DNA of 64,000 bases, from contig NZ_BMNG01000003.1 of assembly GCF_014646335.1 (NCBI RefSeq), positions 329,544 through 393,543 of the forward strand. Direction: 5' to 3'. A model generated the notes under the pieces. It saw only the letters and a list, made by a program, of their open reading frames with translations, did no database searches and was not told where the DNA came from. Origin of the DNA: Streptomyces lasiicapitis (lineage in GTDB: Bacteria; Actinomycetota; Actinomycetes; Streptomycetales; Streptomycetaceae). The translations under genes were made by a program, and so were the position numbers. Below are positions 26,071 to 33,516 of this stretch, in pieces; position 1 is the stretch's first letter, and each line of letters starts with the position of its first letter.

Positions 26071-26309
26071 GAACTCTCGGTGAACTCCAGGTAGCACGTG
26101 AATGGCCCTTGTGACGGGCCGTGAATCGATCTTTGACGTAGCTCACATCTCACTGCTTTCGTACATCCTTCCGGGCCCGTCATGGGTCATGACATTCCAG
26201 ATCGCACCCGTGCGCCCGCTCGTGCCGGGGGTGCGTCACCCCTGCCCGCACGTCCACCCGCATCACCCCAGTGCCACCACCCGTGTCACTCCAGGAGAGG
26301 AGCACCCCC
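26071..26309. promoter_or_regulatory. intergenic control region with CRP-like site inside the PGA-like operon
   Basis: TTTGACGTAGCTCACA (26132-26147) differs at one conserved position from TGTGA-N6-TCACA, and GTGACGGGCCGTGAA lies 20 bp upstream. The 239-bp gap is long enough for a separate promoter for the sensor-pgsBC part of the operon. No terminator was seen after capA. Confidence 0.35.
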
Positions 26310-28592
26310 TTGGCCGCTTCGACCACGAAGCGGCGGCACAAGGTCCGCCGAAGGACCGACATGTCACTCATCGGAGGCATCCGGCCCCCGATCGCCGTGC
26401 TGTCGGTCCTGCTCCTTGCCCTGGCGGGCGTCACCGCCCTCACTCTTGGCCGCGTCGGCCAGGAAGCCGTCCCCAAGGCAGTCAAGTCGTCCCAGCAGCA
26501 CTTCGCCGAGGACGGCGCCATCGCGCTGCGCGCGTCCATCGACGAGAGCGTCACCGACCTCACCCGGACCGCGGACCTGTTCAACGCGTCCGACCCGGTG
26601 CCCGCCGACGCCGTACTCGACAAGATCGGCAGCGTCTACCAGAAGTGGATGGGCACCGCCGTCGTCGAGATCCGCTCGGGCAAGCTCATGGCCGCCCGCG
26701 GTGAGAACGTCCCGCTGGCCGCCATCGACCGCTCCAAGCTGAGCGACGACCACGGGCTCGACCCGCGCATGGTGCGCCTGGAGAACGGCGAGACCCGGCT
26801 CCTCGCGTTCTCCGTCCTCGCCTGGAAGGGCCAGCCGCAGCAGCTCCTTGTCGCATCGAGCAGCCTGCGCTTCCCCGGCATCAGCCTCGGCAACTTCCGC
26901 TCCATCGCCGTCGTCGGCGACGACGGCAAGGTGCTGAGCACCGACGGCATCCCCGAGCCGGAGCAGGTCAGCACCGACGAGGAGCGCGCGGAGGTCAAGG
27001 CCTCCAACGAGCGGCTCAAGGGCTTCGCCGAGACCGCGGCGAAGAAGTCCCGCAGCCACCCGCTGCTCTCCAAGGAGCCCGGCTCCGGCGGCTATCTCGG
27101 CGTCAGCGGCCACCTGATCGGCGAGCGCCACCTCGGTGAGCGCTCCGTCGCGGGCTACGCCTCGCTCGCCGCCCCCGAGGCCGGCGAGTCCACGGTGGCC
27201 ACCCGGCTCGGCCTCAGCGTCGTCGCCATGGTCCCGGTCGCCGAGGACCCCAAGCGCAGCACCAGCTCCGCCTTCGGCCTGCTCGCCGCGGGCGCGCTGC
27301 TCCTCATCGGCGGCCTGACCGTGTTCTTCCTCCTGCACACCGTGCAGCGCCCGCTGATCCGGCTGTTCCTGGAGAGCCGCAGGCTCACCCGCGGCGACCT
27401 CAACCGGCCGGTGTCCGTGCCCAAGTTCGGCGAGGCCGCCCGCATCGGCGCCGCCCTGGAGCGGCTGCGCCGCCAGCTGACCGGCGAACCCGCGGCGAAG
27501 GCCAAGCCCACCGGGCGCCGCAAGCTCGGCGTCCGGACCCTGGTCGCGGTCGCCGGCGTGCTGCTGCTCGTCTGGGCGGGGCCGCTGTTGCTGCTCCTCA
27601 ACCGCGCGGGCGACAGCGTCCAGGTGCCGCAGCAGATGGTCAACGACCAGCGTGAGCGCACCGACACCCTCTCCGACCGGGTCCGCCGCGCCCTCAACGA
27701 AGGCCACGCCGACCTCACCTCGGTGGCCTCGCTGATCGGCGCCAAGACCGAGGGCGACGAGATGGACAAGGTCCTCGACAGCACTCTGAACCAGCACTCG
27801 CGCTACCGCTCGCTGTACGTCATCGACAAGACCGGCGACGTCCTCGCCGAGGCCGGCGGCGATCCGCGCGGCGCCGGCGACAAGCCGTCCGACCAGCCGG
27901 TCCGCGTGGTCGACGAGGACGGCAAGGAGCCGGTGATCATCGGCACCGCCGAGGTGCCCGGACGCCAGGGCGCGGCCGTGGTGGGCGAGTTCCGCATCGA
28001 GTTCCTCAACTCGATGCTCAAGCGCCCCGGCCTCGGCGAGGTACGCGTCGTCGACAAGGACCGCAAGATCATCGGCGGCAACACCGGCTACCGCGAGTTC
28101 CAGGGGCTGCCCAGCGACCGCCTCGACGGGCTCGTCGAGGGCACCGGCCAGAAGGTCGGCGGCAAGCCGCGCCCCAGCGGCGTGCTCTACCGCACCGGCG
28201 ACGGCATCCAGATCGCCGCCGCGGCCCCGTTCGCCGGTGGCGGCGCGGCCGAGAAGCTCGGCTGGTCCGTGGTGAGCTGGCAGCCCGCATCGGCCCTCGC
28301 CATCCCCGAGTACACCCTGCAGAACCGCACGGTCCTCGCGGGCATGCTCGGCGTCACCGCGGCCGCGGGCTGCCTCGGCTGGCTGCACATCATCGTGGTG
28401 CGGCCGCTGCGCAAGCTCGCCGAACAGGCGGAGGCGCTGGCCGACGGCGACCGCAAGACCGTCCTGTACCCCGTCCACCACGACGAGGTCGGCGCCGTCA
28501 CCCGCAGCCTCGAACTGATCAGGCAGCAGCTGCCGTCCAGCGCGCAGCGCAAGCGGGACGGCGCCACGGCCGGTCTCGCCGGAAGGAACTGA
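26310..28592 (+). CDS. membrane protein with two tandem sensor-HAMP modules
   Basis: TTG 26310 is chosen because AGGAGAGGAG lies 7 nt upstream; an internal ATG at 26361 is the alternative. The 760-residue protein has a membrane helix at about 25-45, an extracytoplasmic domain at about 50-315, a second helix at about 321-345 and a HAMP-like segment (RPLIRLFLESRRLTRGDLNRPV). The same layout then repeats: helix at about 408-432, outside domain at about 435-665 containing LYVIDKTGDVLAEAGG, helix at about 673-697 and a second HAMP (RPLRKLAEQAEALADGDR). The outside domains look Cache-like. No kinase, cyclase or chemotaxis output domain follows, so it is not an ordinary receptor. Placed between capA and pgsB, it probably regulates or structurally supports the polymer machinery; this is inference. 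Confidence 0.7.
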   Translation: MAASTTKRRHKVRRRTDMSLIGGIRPPIAVLSVLLLALAGVTALTLGRVGQEAVPKAVKSSQQHFAEDGAIALRASIDESVTDLTRTADLFNASDPVPADAVLDKIGSVYQKWMGTAVVEIRSGKLMAARGENVPLAAIDRSKLSDDHGLDPRMVRLENGETRLLAFSVLAWKGQPQQLLVASSSLRFPGISLGNFRSIAVVGDDGKVLSTDGIPEPEQVSTDEERAEVKASNERLKGFAETAAKKSRSHPLLSKEPGSGGYLGVSGHLIGERHLGERSVAGYASLAAPEAGESTVATRLGLSVVAMVPVAEDPKRSTSSAFGLLAAGALLLIGGLTVFFLLHTVQRPLIRLFLESRRLTRGDLNRPVSVPKFGEAARIGAALERLRRQLTGEPAAKAKPTGRRKLGVRTLVAVAGVLLLVWAGPLLLLLNRAGDSVQVPQQMVNDQRERTDTLSDRVRRALNEGHADLTSVASLIGAKTEGDEMDKVLDSTLNQHSRYRSLYVIDKTGDVLAEAGGDPRGAGDKPSDQPVRVVDEDGKEPVIIGTAEVPGRQGAAVVGEFRIEFLNSMLKRPGLGEVRVVDKDRKIIGGNTGYREFQGLPSDRLDGLVEGTGQKVGGKPRPSGVLYRTGDGIQIAAAAPFAGGGAAEKLGWSVVSWQPASALAIPEYTLQNRTVLAGMLGVTAAAGCLGWLHIIVVRPLRKLAEQAEALADGDRKTVLYPVHHDEVGAVTRSLELIRQQLPSSAQRKRDGATAGLAGRN

Positions 28593-28598
28593 ACCGCC

Positions 28599-30290
28599 GT
28601 GCTCTTCCTCTTCACCGTCCTGGTGGTGTGCTGCGCCGTCCTGCTCGTCGCGGGTGTGATCGAGCAGCGGCGGCACTTCACCAACCTGGAACACATACCG
28701 TCGCGGGTGCTGGTCAACGGCATCCGCGGCAAGAGCTCCATCACCCGCCTGTGCGCGGGCGCGCTGCGCGGCGGCGACCTGACCACGGTCGCCAAGACCA
28801 CCGGCACGGCCGCCCGGTTCATCCACCCGGACGCCACCGAGGAGCCGGTCTACCGCAAGTTCGGCATCGCCAACGTCGTGGAGCAGATCGGCATCGTCCG
28901 GCGCGCGGCGGCGTACAACCCGGACGCCCTGGTCATCGAGTGCATGGCGGTCATGCCGGCGCTCCAGGAGATCAACCAGTCCAAGCTGATCCGCTCCACC
29001 ATCGGCGTGCTCTGCAACGTCCGCGAGGACCACCTCGCCGAGATGGGCCCGACCCTGGACGACGTGGCGCGCTCCCTTTCGCGCTCCATGCCGGAGAACG
29101 GCATCTGCGTCACCGCCGAGAAGGACCGCTTCGCGATCCTCAAGGAGGAGGCCGACGCGCGGAACTGCGAGCTGATCTACGCCGACCCCGAGACGGTGTC
29201 CGACGACGAGCTGCGCGGCTTCAGCTGGTTCACCTTCAAGGAGAACGTGTCGATCGCGCTGAAGGTCGCCGAACTCCTCGGCGTCGGCCGCGAGGTCGCT
29301 CTCCAGGGCATGTACGACGCGCCGCCGGACCCCGGTGTCCTCTCCGTCGAGCGGTACGTCACCGAGGAGGGCAAGAAGCTCCGCTTCGCCAACGTCTTCG
29401 CGGCCAACGACCCCGAGTCGACGCTGATGAACATCAACCAGCTCCTCGACCTCGGCGCCATCCACCGGCCGCTGAACGTCGTCATCAACTGCCGCCCCGA
29501 CCGCGTCGAGCGCAACGGCCAGATGGGCGAGATCATCCCGGACCTGCAGCCGGACAAGGTCTTCGTCATCGGCCACCCCGCCAAGTCCGCCATCGACGCG
29601 ATCCCCGCGGACTGGCGCTCGCGCGCCGTCGACCTCGGCGGCGACCGGCGCGACCCGGAGGAGTTCATGGGCCAGCTGCTCGGGCAGCTCGGCGCCGACT
29701 CCTCGCTCGTCGCCATCGGCAACATCCACGGCCAGGGCGAGGTGCTCCTTGAGCATCTCGCCGAGCTCCCCGCCGACGAGAGCGAGGACCCGGCGACCCC
29801 CGCCGCCCCGGCCGGCGAGTCCGCCAACGAGACCACCGGCAGCCACCAGCTGTACGAGCCGCACATCGACCCGTACCAGCACTACCCGGAGGCGTACGAG
29901 ACGCGGTACACGCAGACGGGATCGCTCCGGGTGGTCCCGCCGCCGCAGGTGCCGGTGCAGCACTATCCGTCGTACGACGGGCATGCCGCGCACGATCCGT
30001 ACGCGGCGCAGGGGTCGTACCAGGGCCAGGGTTCGTACGCCGCGCAGGATCCGTACGCCGCGCAGGATCCGTACGCCGCTCAGGACCCGTACGCGGCACA
30101 GCAGGCGTCGGCCTACGGGACGCAGGCTCCGTACGACGCGTACGCCCAGCAGCAGTACCAACAGCACCAGCAGCCCCAGCCCCAGCCCCAACCTCCCGCC
30201 CCCCGCGGCCTGTTCGAGCCGCGCGTCCCGCCCGCCCCGCCCGCCGCGGATGAAACCCAGCAGTGGCACAGCCCAGGAGAGCAGCGTTGA
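28599..30290 (+). CDS. pgsB: PgsB/CapB poly-gamma-glutamate synthase with disordered C-terminal tail
   Basis: GTG 28599 after AAGGAA starts a 563-residue protein, 6 bp after the sensor gene. One membrane helix (residues 2-21) leads into a Mur-ligase-like amide ligase domain with the P-loop GIRGKSS at 41-47, TTGTAARFIHPDATEEP, and VIECMAVMPALQ. The Bacillus enzyme, of about 390 residues, ligates glutamate through gamma-carboxyl linkages with ATP. Here residues from about 395 form an extra low-complexity tail rich in Pro, Gln, Tyr and Ala, including four DPYAAQ-type hexapeptides. The tail could tether partner proteins at the cytoplasmic face. It overlaps pgsC by 4 bp if the TTG start of pgsC is used. 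Confidence 0.88.
   Translation: MLFLFTVLVVCCAVLLVAGVIEQRRHFTNLEHIPSRVLVNGIRGKSSITRLCAGALRGGDLTTVAKTTGTAARFIHPDATEEPVYRKFGIANVVEQIGIVRRAAAYNPDALVIECMAVMPALQEINQSKLIRSTIGVLCNVREDHLAEMGPTLDDVARSLSRSMPENGICVTAEKDRFAILKEEADARNCELIYADPETVSDDELRGFSWFTFKENVSIALKVAELLGVGREVALQGMYDAPPDPGVLSVERYVTEEGKKLRFANVFAANDPESTLMNINQLLDLGAIHRPLNVVINCRPDRVERNGQMGEIIPDLQPDKVFVIGHPAKSAIDAIPADWRSRAVDLGGDRRDPEEFMGQLLGQLGADSSLVAIGNIHGQGEVLLEHLAELPADESEDPATPAAPAGESANETTGSHQLYEPHIDPYQHYPEAYETRYTQTGSLRVVPPPQVPVQHYPSYDGHAAHDPYAAQGSYQGQGSYAAQDPYAAQDPYAAQDPYAAQQASAYGTQAPYDAYAQQQYQQHQQPQPQPQPPAPRGLFEPRVPPAPPAADETQQWHSPGEQR
29994..30107 (+). repeat. 18-bp tandem repeats encoding DPYAAQ in pgsB
   Basis: Units beginning TACGCCGCGCAGGATCCG recur every 18 bp from 30036, nearly exact for three copies and degenerate on both sides. 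They encode the hexapeptide DPYAAQ. The repeats keep frame, so copy number can vary without disrupting the gene. Confidence 0.8.
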
Positions 30291-30769
30291 TCCCGTCCGT
30301 CCTCACCCCCGAGATCGCCGCGGTCGGCATCGCGCTCGGGCTGCTGTTCTCGCTCGTCTGCTATCTGACGACGAACCTGTCGCCCGGCGGCATGATCACG
30401 CCGGGCTGGCTCGCGCTGACCCTCGTCGAGGACCTCCAGCGCGCCGCCATGGTGGTCGGCGTCACCGTCCTGACGTACGTCTGCGTCCTGCTGATGCAGC
30501 GCTTCGTCATCCTCTACGGCAAGCGCCTGTTCGCCGCGGTCGTGCTGACCGGTGTGGTGCTCCAGGCCACCGTGATGATCGTGCTCTCGCTCGAGTTCCC
30601 GCTGATGTACAGCAACCAGACCCTCGGCTTCATCGTGCCGGGCCTGATCGCCTACCAGCTGGTCCGTCAGCCCAAGGGCCCCACCCTGCTCGCCACGGGC
30701 TCGGTGACCCTCATGGCCTATGTCGTCCTCACGGCCGGGATCCTCCTCGGCTTCATGCCCTCCGCCTGA
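30287..30769 (+). CDS. pgsC: PgsC/CapC poly-gamma-glutamate system membrane protein
   Basis: TTG 30287 overlaps the pgsB stop (TTGA) and has AGGAGA 6 nt upstream; a GTG at 30263 lacks a ribosome site. The 160-residue product has about five membrane helices, with FSLVCYLTTNLSPGGMITPGWLAL near the start and QTLGFIVPGLIAYQ later, both matching the PgsC/CapC family, whose members are about 150 residues. PgsC pairs with PgsB to make the membrane synthase. The gene is followed 16 bp later by the NlpC/P60 gene. Confidence 0.88.
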   Translation: MIPSVLTPEIAAVGIALGLLFSLVCYLTTNLSPGGMITPGWLALTLVEDLQRAAMVVGVTVLTYVCVLLMQRFVILYGKRLFAAVVLTGVVLQATVMIVLSLEFPLMYSNQTLGFIVPGLIAYQLVRQPKGPTLLATGSVTLMAYVVLTAGILLGFMPSA

Positions 30770-30785
30770 CCTACCGGAGCCACTC

Positions 30786-31856
30786 ATGCCGCCCAAGAAG
30801 AAGCGCCCCGCAGTCCACGCCGTCACCGTCCTCGCCCTGCTCGCGGGCAGCGCCTACCTGACCGTCGAGCTGCGCAAGGACGAGCAGGACAAGGCGCCCA
30901 AGGTGCAGGCCGTCACCGACACCCCCGACCTGACCAACGGGACCGGGCAGGCCGACGGGAAGCAGAAGTGGGAGCGGCTGCGCAATCCCGACCGCTCCGT
31001 CCTGCGCACCGAGGACGGCAAGGTCCTCGCCTCGTTCACCGACGGCGCGCGCACCGCGACCCTCTCCGGGCCGAGCCGTACCTTCGCCGAGCCCACCAAC
31101 ACCAAGTCCAAGGTCGTCACCGACAACTGGGTGCGGCTGATGCCGGAGATCTGGCGCAAGGGCGCGGAGAAGGAGAAGTGGTTCAAGGACTGGTTCAAGG
31201 AGTTCGCCGGCAGCGAGGAGGACGACATCTTCGCGATGGCGTTCCAGTACGTGGAGGGGGCGCCGGTCAAGAAGGACGACGAGGGCATCTCCTACGCCGG
31301 TGACGCCAGCTTCGGGCCGCTGAACCCCAACGGCAGCGAGGGCAACGACCTGCGCGAGGAGCAGTCCGACTTCTTCGACTACCTCGGCATTCCCTACACC
31401 TTCCGGGACGGTACGACGATCCAGCCCGAGGCGAAGCGGGCCCGCGCGATGGACTGCTCCGGGTTCATCCGCACCATCTTCGGGTACCGCGCCCGCTATC
31501 CGCTGATGGCTTCCGACCTCGCCGGGGACGGGCTGCCGCGGACCGCCAACGGGATGGCCCGGGGCAAGGTGGGCACCGCCGTCATCCCCCTGAAGGGCGT
31601 CGCCGCCGCCGACCGCCCGAAGACCATCGACGTCGTCCAGCCCGGCGACCTCGTCTTCTTCAAGCTCGACGCCCGCACCAAGCAGCGGCTCGACCACGTG
31701 GGGATCTTCCTCGGCCACGACGCCGAGGGCCACAAGATCTTCATCTCCAGCCGCGAGGAGGTCAACGGACCGACGATCGGCGACAAGGGCGGTACGTCCC
31801 GCCTGGACGGGAACGGGTACTACGCGTCGGCACTGCGGAGCGCGAAGCGCCTGTAG
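30786..31856 (+). CDS. NlpC/P60-family cysteine peptidase, possible gamma-glutamyl hydrolase
   Basis: ATG 30786 follows GGAG and gives 356 residues. A short Lys-rich n-region and one hydrophobic segment (VTVLALLAGSAYLTV) indicate a signal or signal anchor. The C-terminal half has the NlpC/P60 catalytic Cys in AMDCSGFIR (Cys224) and His in RLDHVGIF (His304), with DLVFF between. Family members cut gamma-D-glutamyl bonds in peptidoglycan peptides; the Bacillus PgdS hydrolase that releases poly-gamma-glutamate is of this type. As last gene of the pgs-like operon it could trim or release the polymer, or open the wall for it. The approximately 200-residue N-terminal region has no recognised domain. 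Confidence 0.82.
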   Translation: MPPKKKRPAVHAVTVLALLAGSAYLTVELRKDEQDKAPKVQAVTDTPDLTNGTGQADGKQKWERLRNPDRSVLRTEDGKVLASFTDGARTATLSGPSRTFAEPTNTKSKVVTDNWVRLMPEIWRKGAEKEKWFKDWFKEFAGSEEDDIFAMAFQYVEGAPVKKDDEGISYAGDASFGPLNPNGSEGNDLREEQSDFFDYLGIPYTFRDGTTIQPEAKRARAMDCSGFIRTIFGYRARYPLMASDLAGDGLPRTANGMARGKVGTAVIPLKGVAAADRPKTIDVVQPGDLVFFKLDARTKQRLDHVGIFLGHDAEGHKIFISSREEVNGPTIGDKGGTSRLDGNGYYASALRSAKRL

Positions 31857-31903
31857 GGCCTGCGGTTCGTTTTCGCCTGCGGCCTGGTGGGACGTGCTCC
31901 TGT

Positions 31904-31922
31904 CCCGCCGCTCCGCGGCGGG
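31904..31922. terminator. bidirectional terminator after the PGA-like operon
   Basis: CCCGCCGC and GCGGCGGG form an 8-bp stem with a TCC loop. It lies 47 bp after the peptidase stop and directly abuts the stop codon of the convergent NYN gene. Confidence 0.65.
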
Positions 31923-32291
31923 CTAGCCCCGTACCGCCCGGGGGCCCACCACTTCCGCGCCCAGGGCCGACACCCGGTGGCGGAGCTCGCGGTCCGCGGT
32001 GGCCACCACGCAGGGGCCCGGGGTCTCGGTGACCACCTCCACGATGCGGTCGTCGCCGCTCCCCGGGGCGGAGTCGACCCGTACGCCGGGGACGGAGTCG
32101 ATGCCGCGGGCCTGGCCCTCGACGACGAGTACGACGGTGAGGGGGCCGGGCACATCGGCAAGCCCGGTCGCGGCCACCGGCACCAGACGGTCCCGCAGCC
32201 GCTCCGCGGCCCCGCGGCGGTCGCGCCACCAGCCGTCCGGCACGGAGCCCACGACGTTGGCGGCGTCCACGACGAGGGTCACTGTCTCCAT
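31923..32291 (-). CDS. NYN-domain-like small protein
   Basis: ATG 32291 gives 122 residues beginning METVTLVVDAANVVGSVPDG, the Asp-Asn motif that opens PIN/NYN RNase-like folds. The later VVATADRELRHRV segment matches the second acidic site of that fold. Related Streptomyces proteins are often labelled NTP pyrophosphohydrolase, for which I see no NUDIX or MazG motif. It may be a nuclease of unknown target. It is a single gene convergent with the PGA-like operon. Confidence 0.7.
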   Translation of the reverse strand: METVTLVVDAANVVGSVPDGWWRDRRGAAERLRDRLVPVAATGLADVPGPLTVVLVVEGQARGIDSVPGVRVDSAPGSGDDRIVEVVTETPGPCVVATADRELRHRVSALGAEVVGPRAVRG

Positions 32292-32387
32292 ACGGCCAAG
32301 CCTCGCACGCCCGGGTGCACCCACCCCCACCTCGCCCATTAGAGTTGCCAGGACCGACGTCCCACCCCCGGAAGCCCCGGAACCGGC

Positions 32388-33452
32388 ATGCCCCCAGCCT
32401 CCACCACCGCCCCGACCGTGAACGGCGACTGGCTCATACGCGCACGCGACGGCAGGCTCGCCGTCTACGCCTGCGAGAGCGACGCCGTGGTGTGCCGCAC
32501 CCAGCAGCGCCCGGGCGGCCCCTGGACCGCGCCCCGCGCCGTCGGGGGCGACCAGCGCGTCCACCCCGCCCTCGCCGTCGCCCAGGGCACCGACACCTAC
32601 GCCCACCTGGTGTCCTGGCGCCCCACCGTCCCCGGCGAGTCCGGCCTCGTACACTCCACGCACTTCCAGCCGCACCTCACCGCCCTCGACTGGAACCCGC
32701 TCGGCCACCCCAACAAGAAGGGCGACCGCACCGGCCCCCCGGCCGTCACCGTCGACGCCCAGGGGCGCGCCCACGTCTTCGTACCCAACAGGGGCGGCGG
32801 CGTGAGCATGCGCGGCCAGAAGGAGAAGGGCGGCTGGGGGCCCTGGCGCGACCTGAAGGGCGCCGGCGTGCGCGGCCCTCTCGCCGTGACGACGGCCGAG
32901 TCCGGCCTGGTCACGGCGTACGCGACGACCCCGGACGGCATCCTGCGGTGGACCCAGGCCTCACCCGGCGCCGTCCCCGTCCTGGACGAGGAACCCCTCG
33001 CGGTCAAGGCCCGCCCCGGCACCCTGAGCGCCCTCGCCACTTCAGCAGAGCACACGACCCTCTTCTTCACGGACGAGGGCGGGGAGTTGTGCGCCTGGCG
33101 GGGGAGTGCGGACGACGAGCCGGTGGCCGTCCTGACGGCCGCGGGGTCCGGCCCCGTGTCCGCCATGCGCTGTGAACTCGACGGCCACGACTGCACCTTG
33201 CTCGCCCAGCGCGCCGAAAGCGGCCGCGTCGCCTTCGCCGCGTACCCCACCGAGCTGGAGTCGGCCGGCGCCTGGTGGACCGAGTCGGGCCCCGCCCTGC
33301 CGGTGGACGCGCGGGTCGCCCTCGCCGAGGACGGGACCGGCCGCGTGGTCGCGGCGACCTTCGTGCCCGGCACGGGCACCCTGCGCCTGGCCCACCGCAA
33401 GGACGAACCGGGCCTCGCCCTCAAGGCCTGGGAGCAGGCACCCTCCGTGTAG
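32388..33452 (+). CDS. beta-propeller-like protein of unknown function
   Basis: ATG 32388 encodes 354 residues without signal peptide or membrane helix. Repeated strands such as LIRARDGRLAVYAC, TVDAQGRAHVFV, TPDGILRWTQ and LAEDGTGRVVAATF suggest a beta-propeller with about six blades. These carry no metal or catalytic signature. Streptomyces genomes hold conserved proteins of this kind between the NYN gene and fadB; function is unknown. TAGAGT about 50 bp upstream is a possible -10 box. Confidence 0.7.
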   Translation: MPPASTTAPTVNGDWLIRARDGRLAVYACESDAVVCRTQQRPGGPWTAPRAVGGDQRVHPALAVAQGTDTYAHLVSWRPTVPGESGLVHSTHFQPHLTALDWNPLGHPNKKGDRTGPPAVTVDAQGRAHVFVPNRGGGVSMRGQKEKGGWGPWRDLKGAGVRGPLAVTTAESGLVTAYATTPDGILRWTQASPGAVPVLDEEPLAVKARPGTLSALATSAEHTTLFFTDEGGELCAWRGSADDEPVAVLTAAGSGPVSAMRCELDGHDCTLLAQRAESGRVAFAAYPTELESAGAWWTESGPALPVDARVALAEDGTGRVVAATFVPGTGTLRLAHRKDEPGLALKAWEQAPSV

Positions 33453-33467
33453 AGGGCGCCACATGCC

Positions 33468-33502
33468 GGTGCCCGGCACGCCACGCGGGCGTACCGGGCA
33501 CC
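33468..33502. terminator. bidirectional terminator between propeller gene and fadB
   Basis: GGTGCCCGG (33468-33476) pairs exactly with CCGGGCACC (33494-33502); the loop contains further G/C complementarity. It separates two convergent genes. Confidence 0.7.
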
Positions 33503-33516
33503 TGAGCGTCAGCCGA

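Noticed and set aside
26310..28592. Sensor histidine kinase annotation for the double HAMP protein
   Set aside because: The protein stops right after the second HAMP; no H-box, N-box or G-box of a kinase domain is present.
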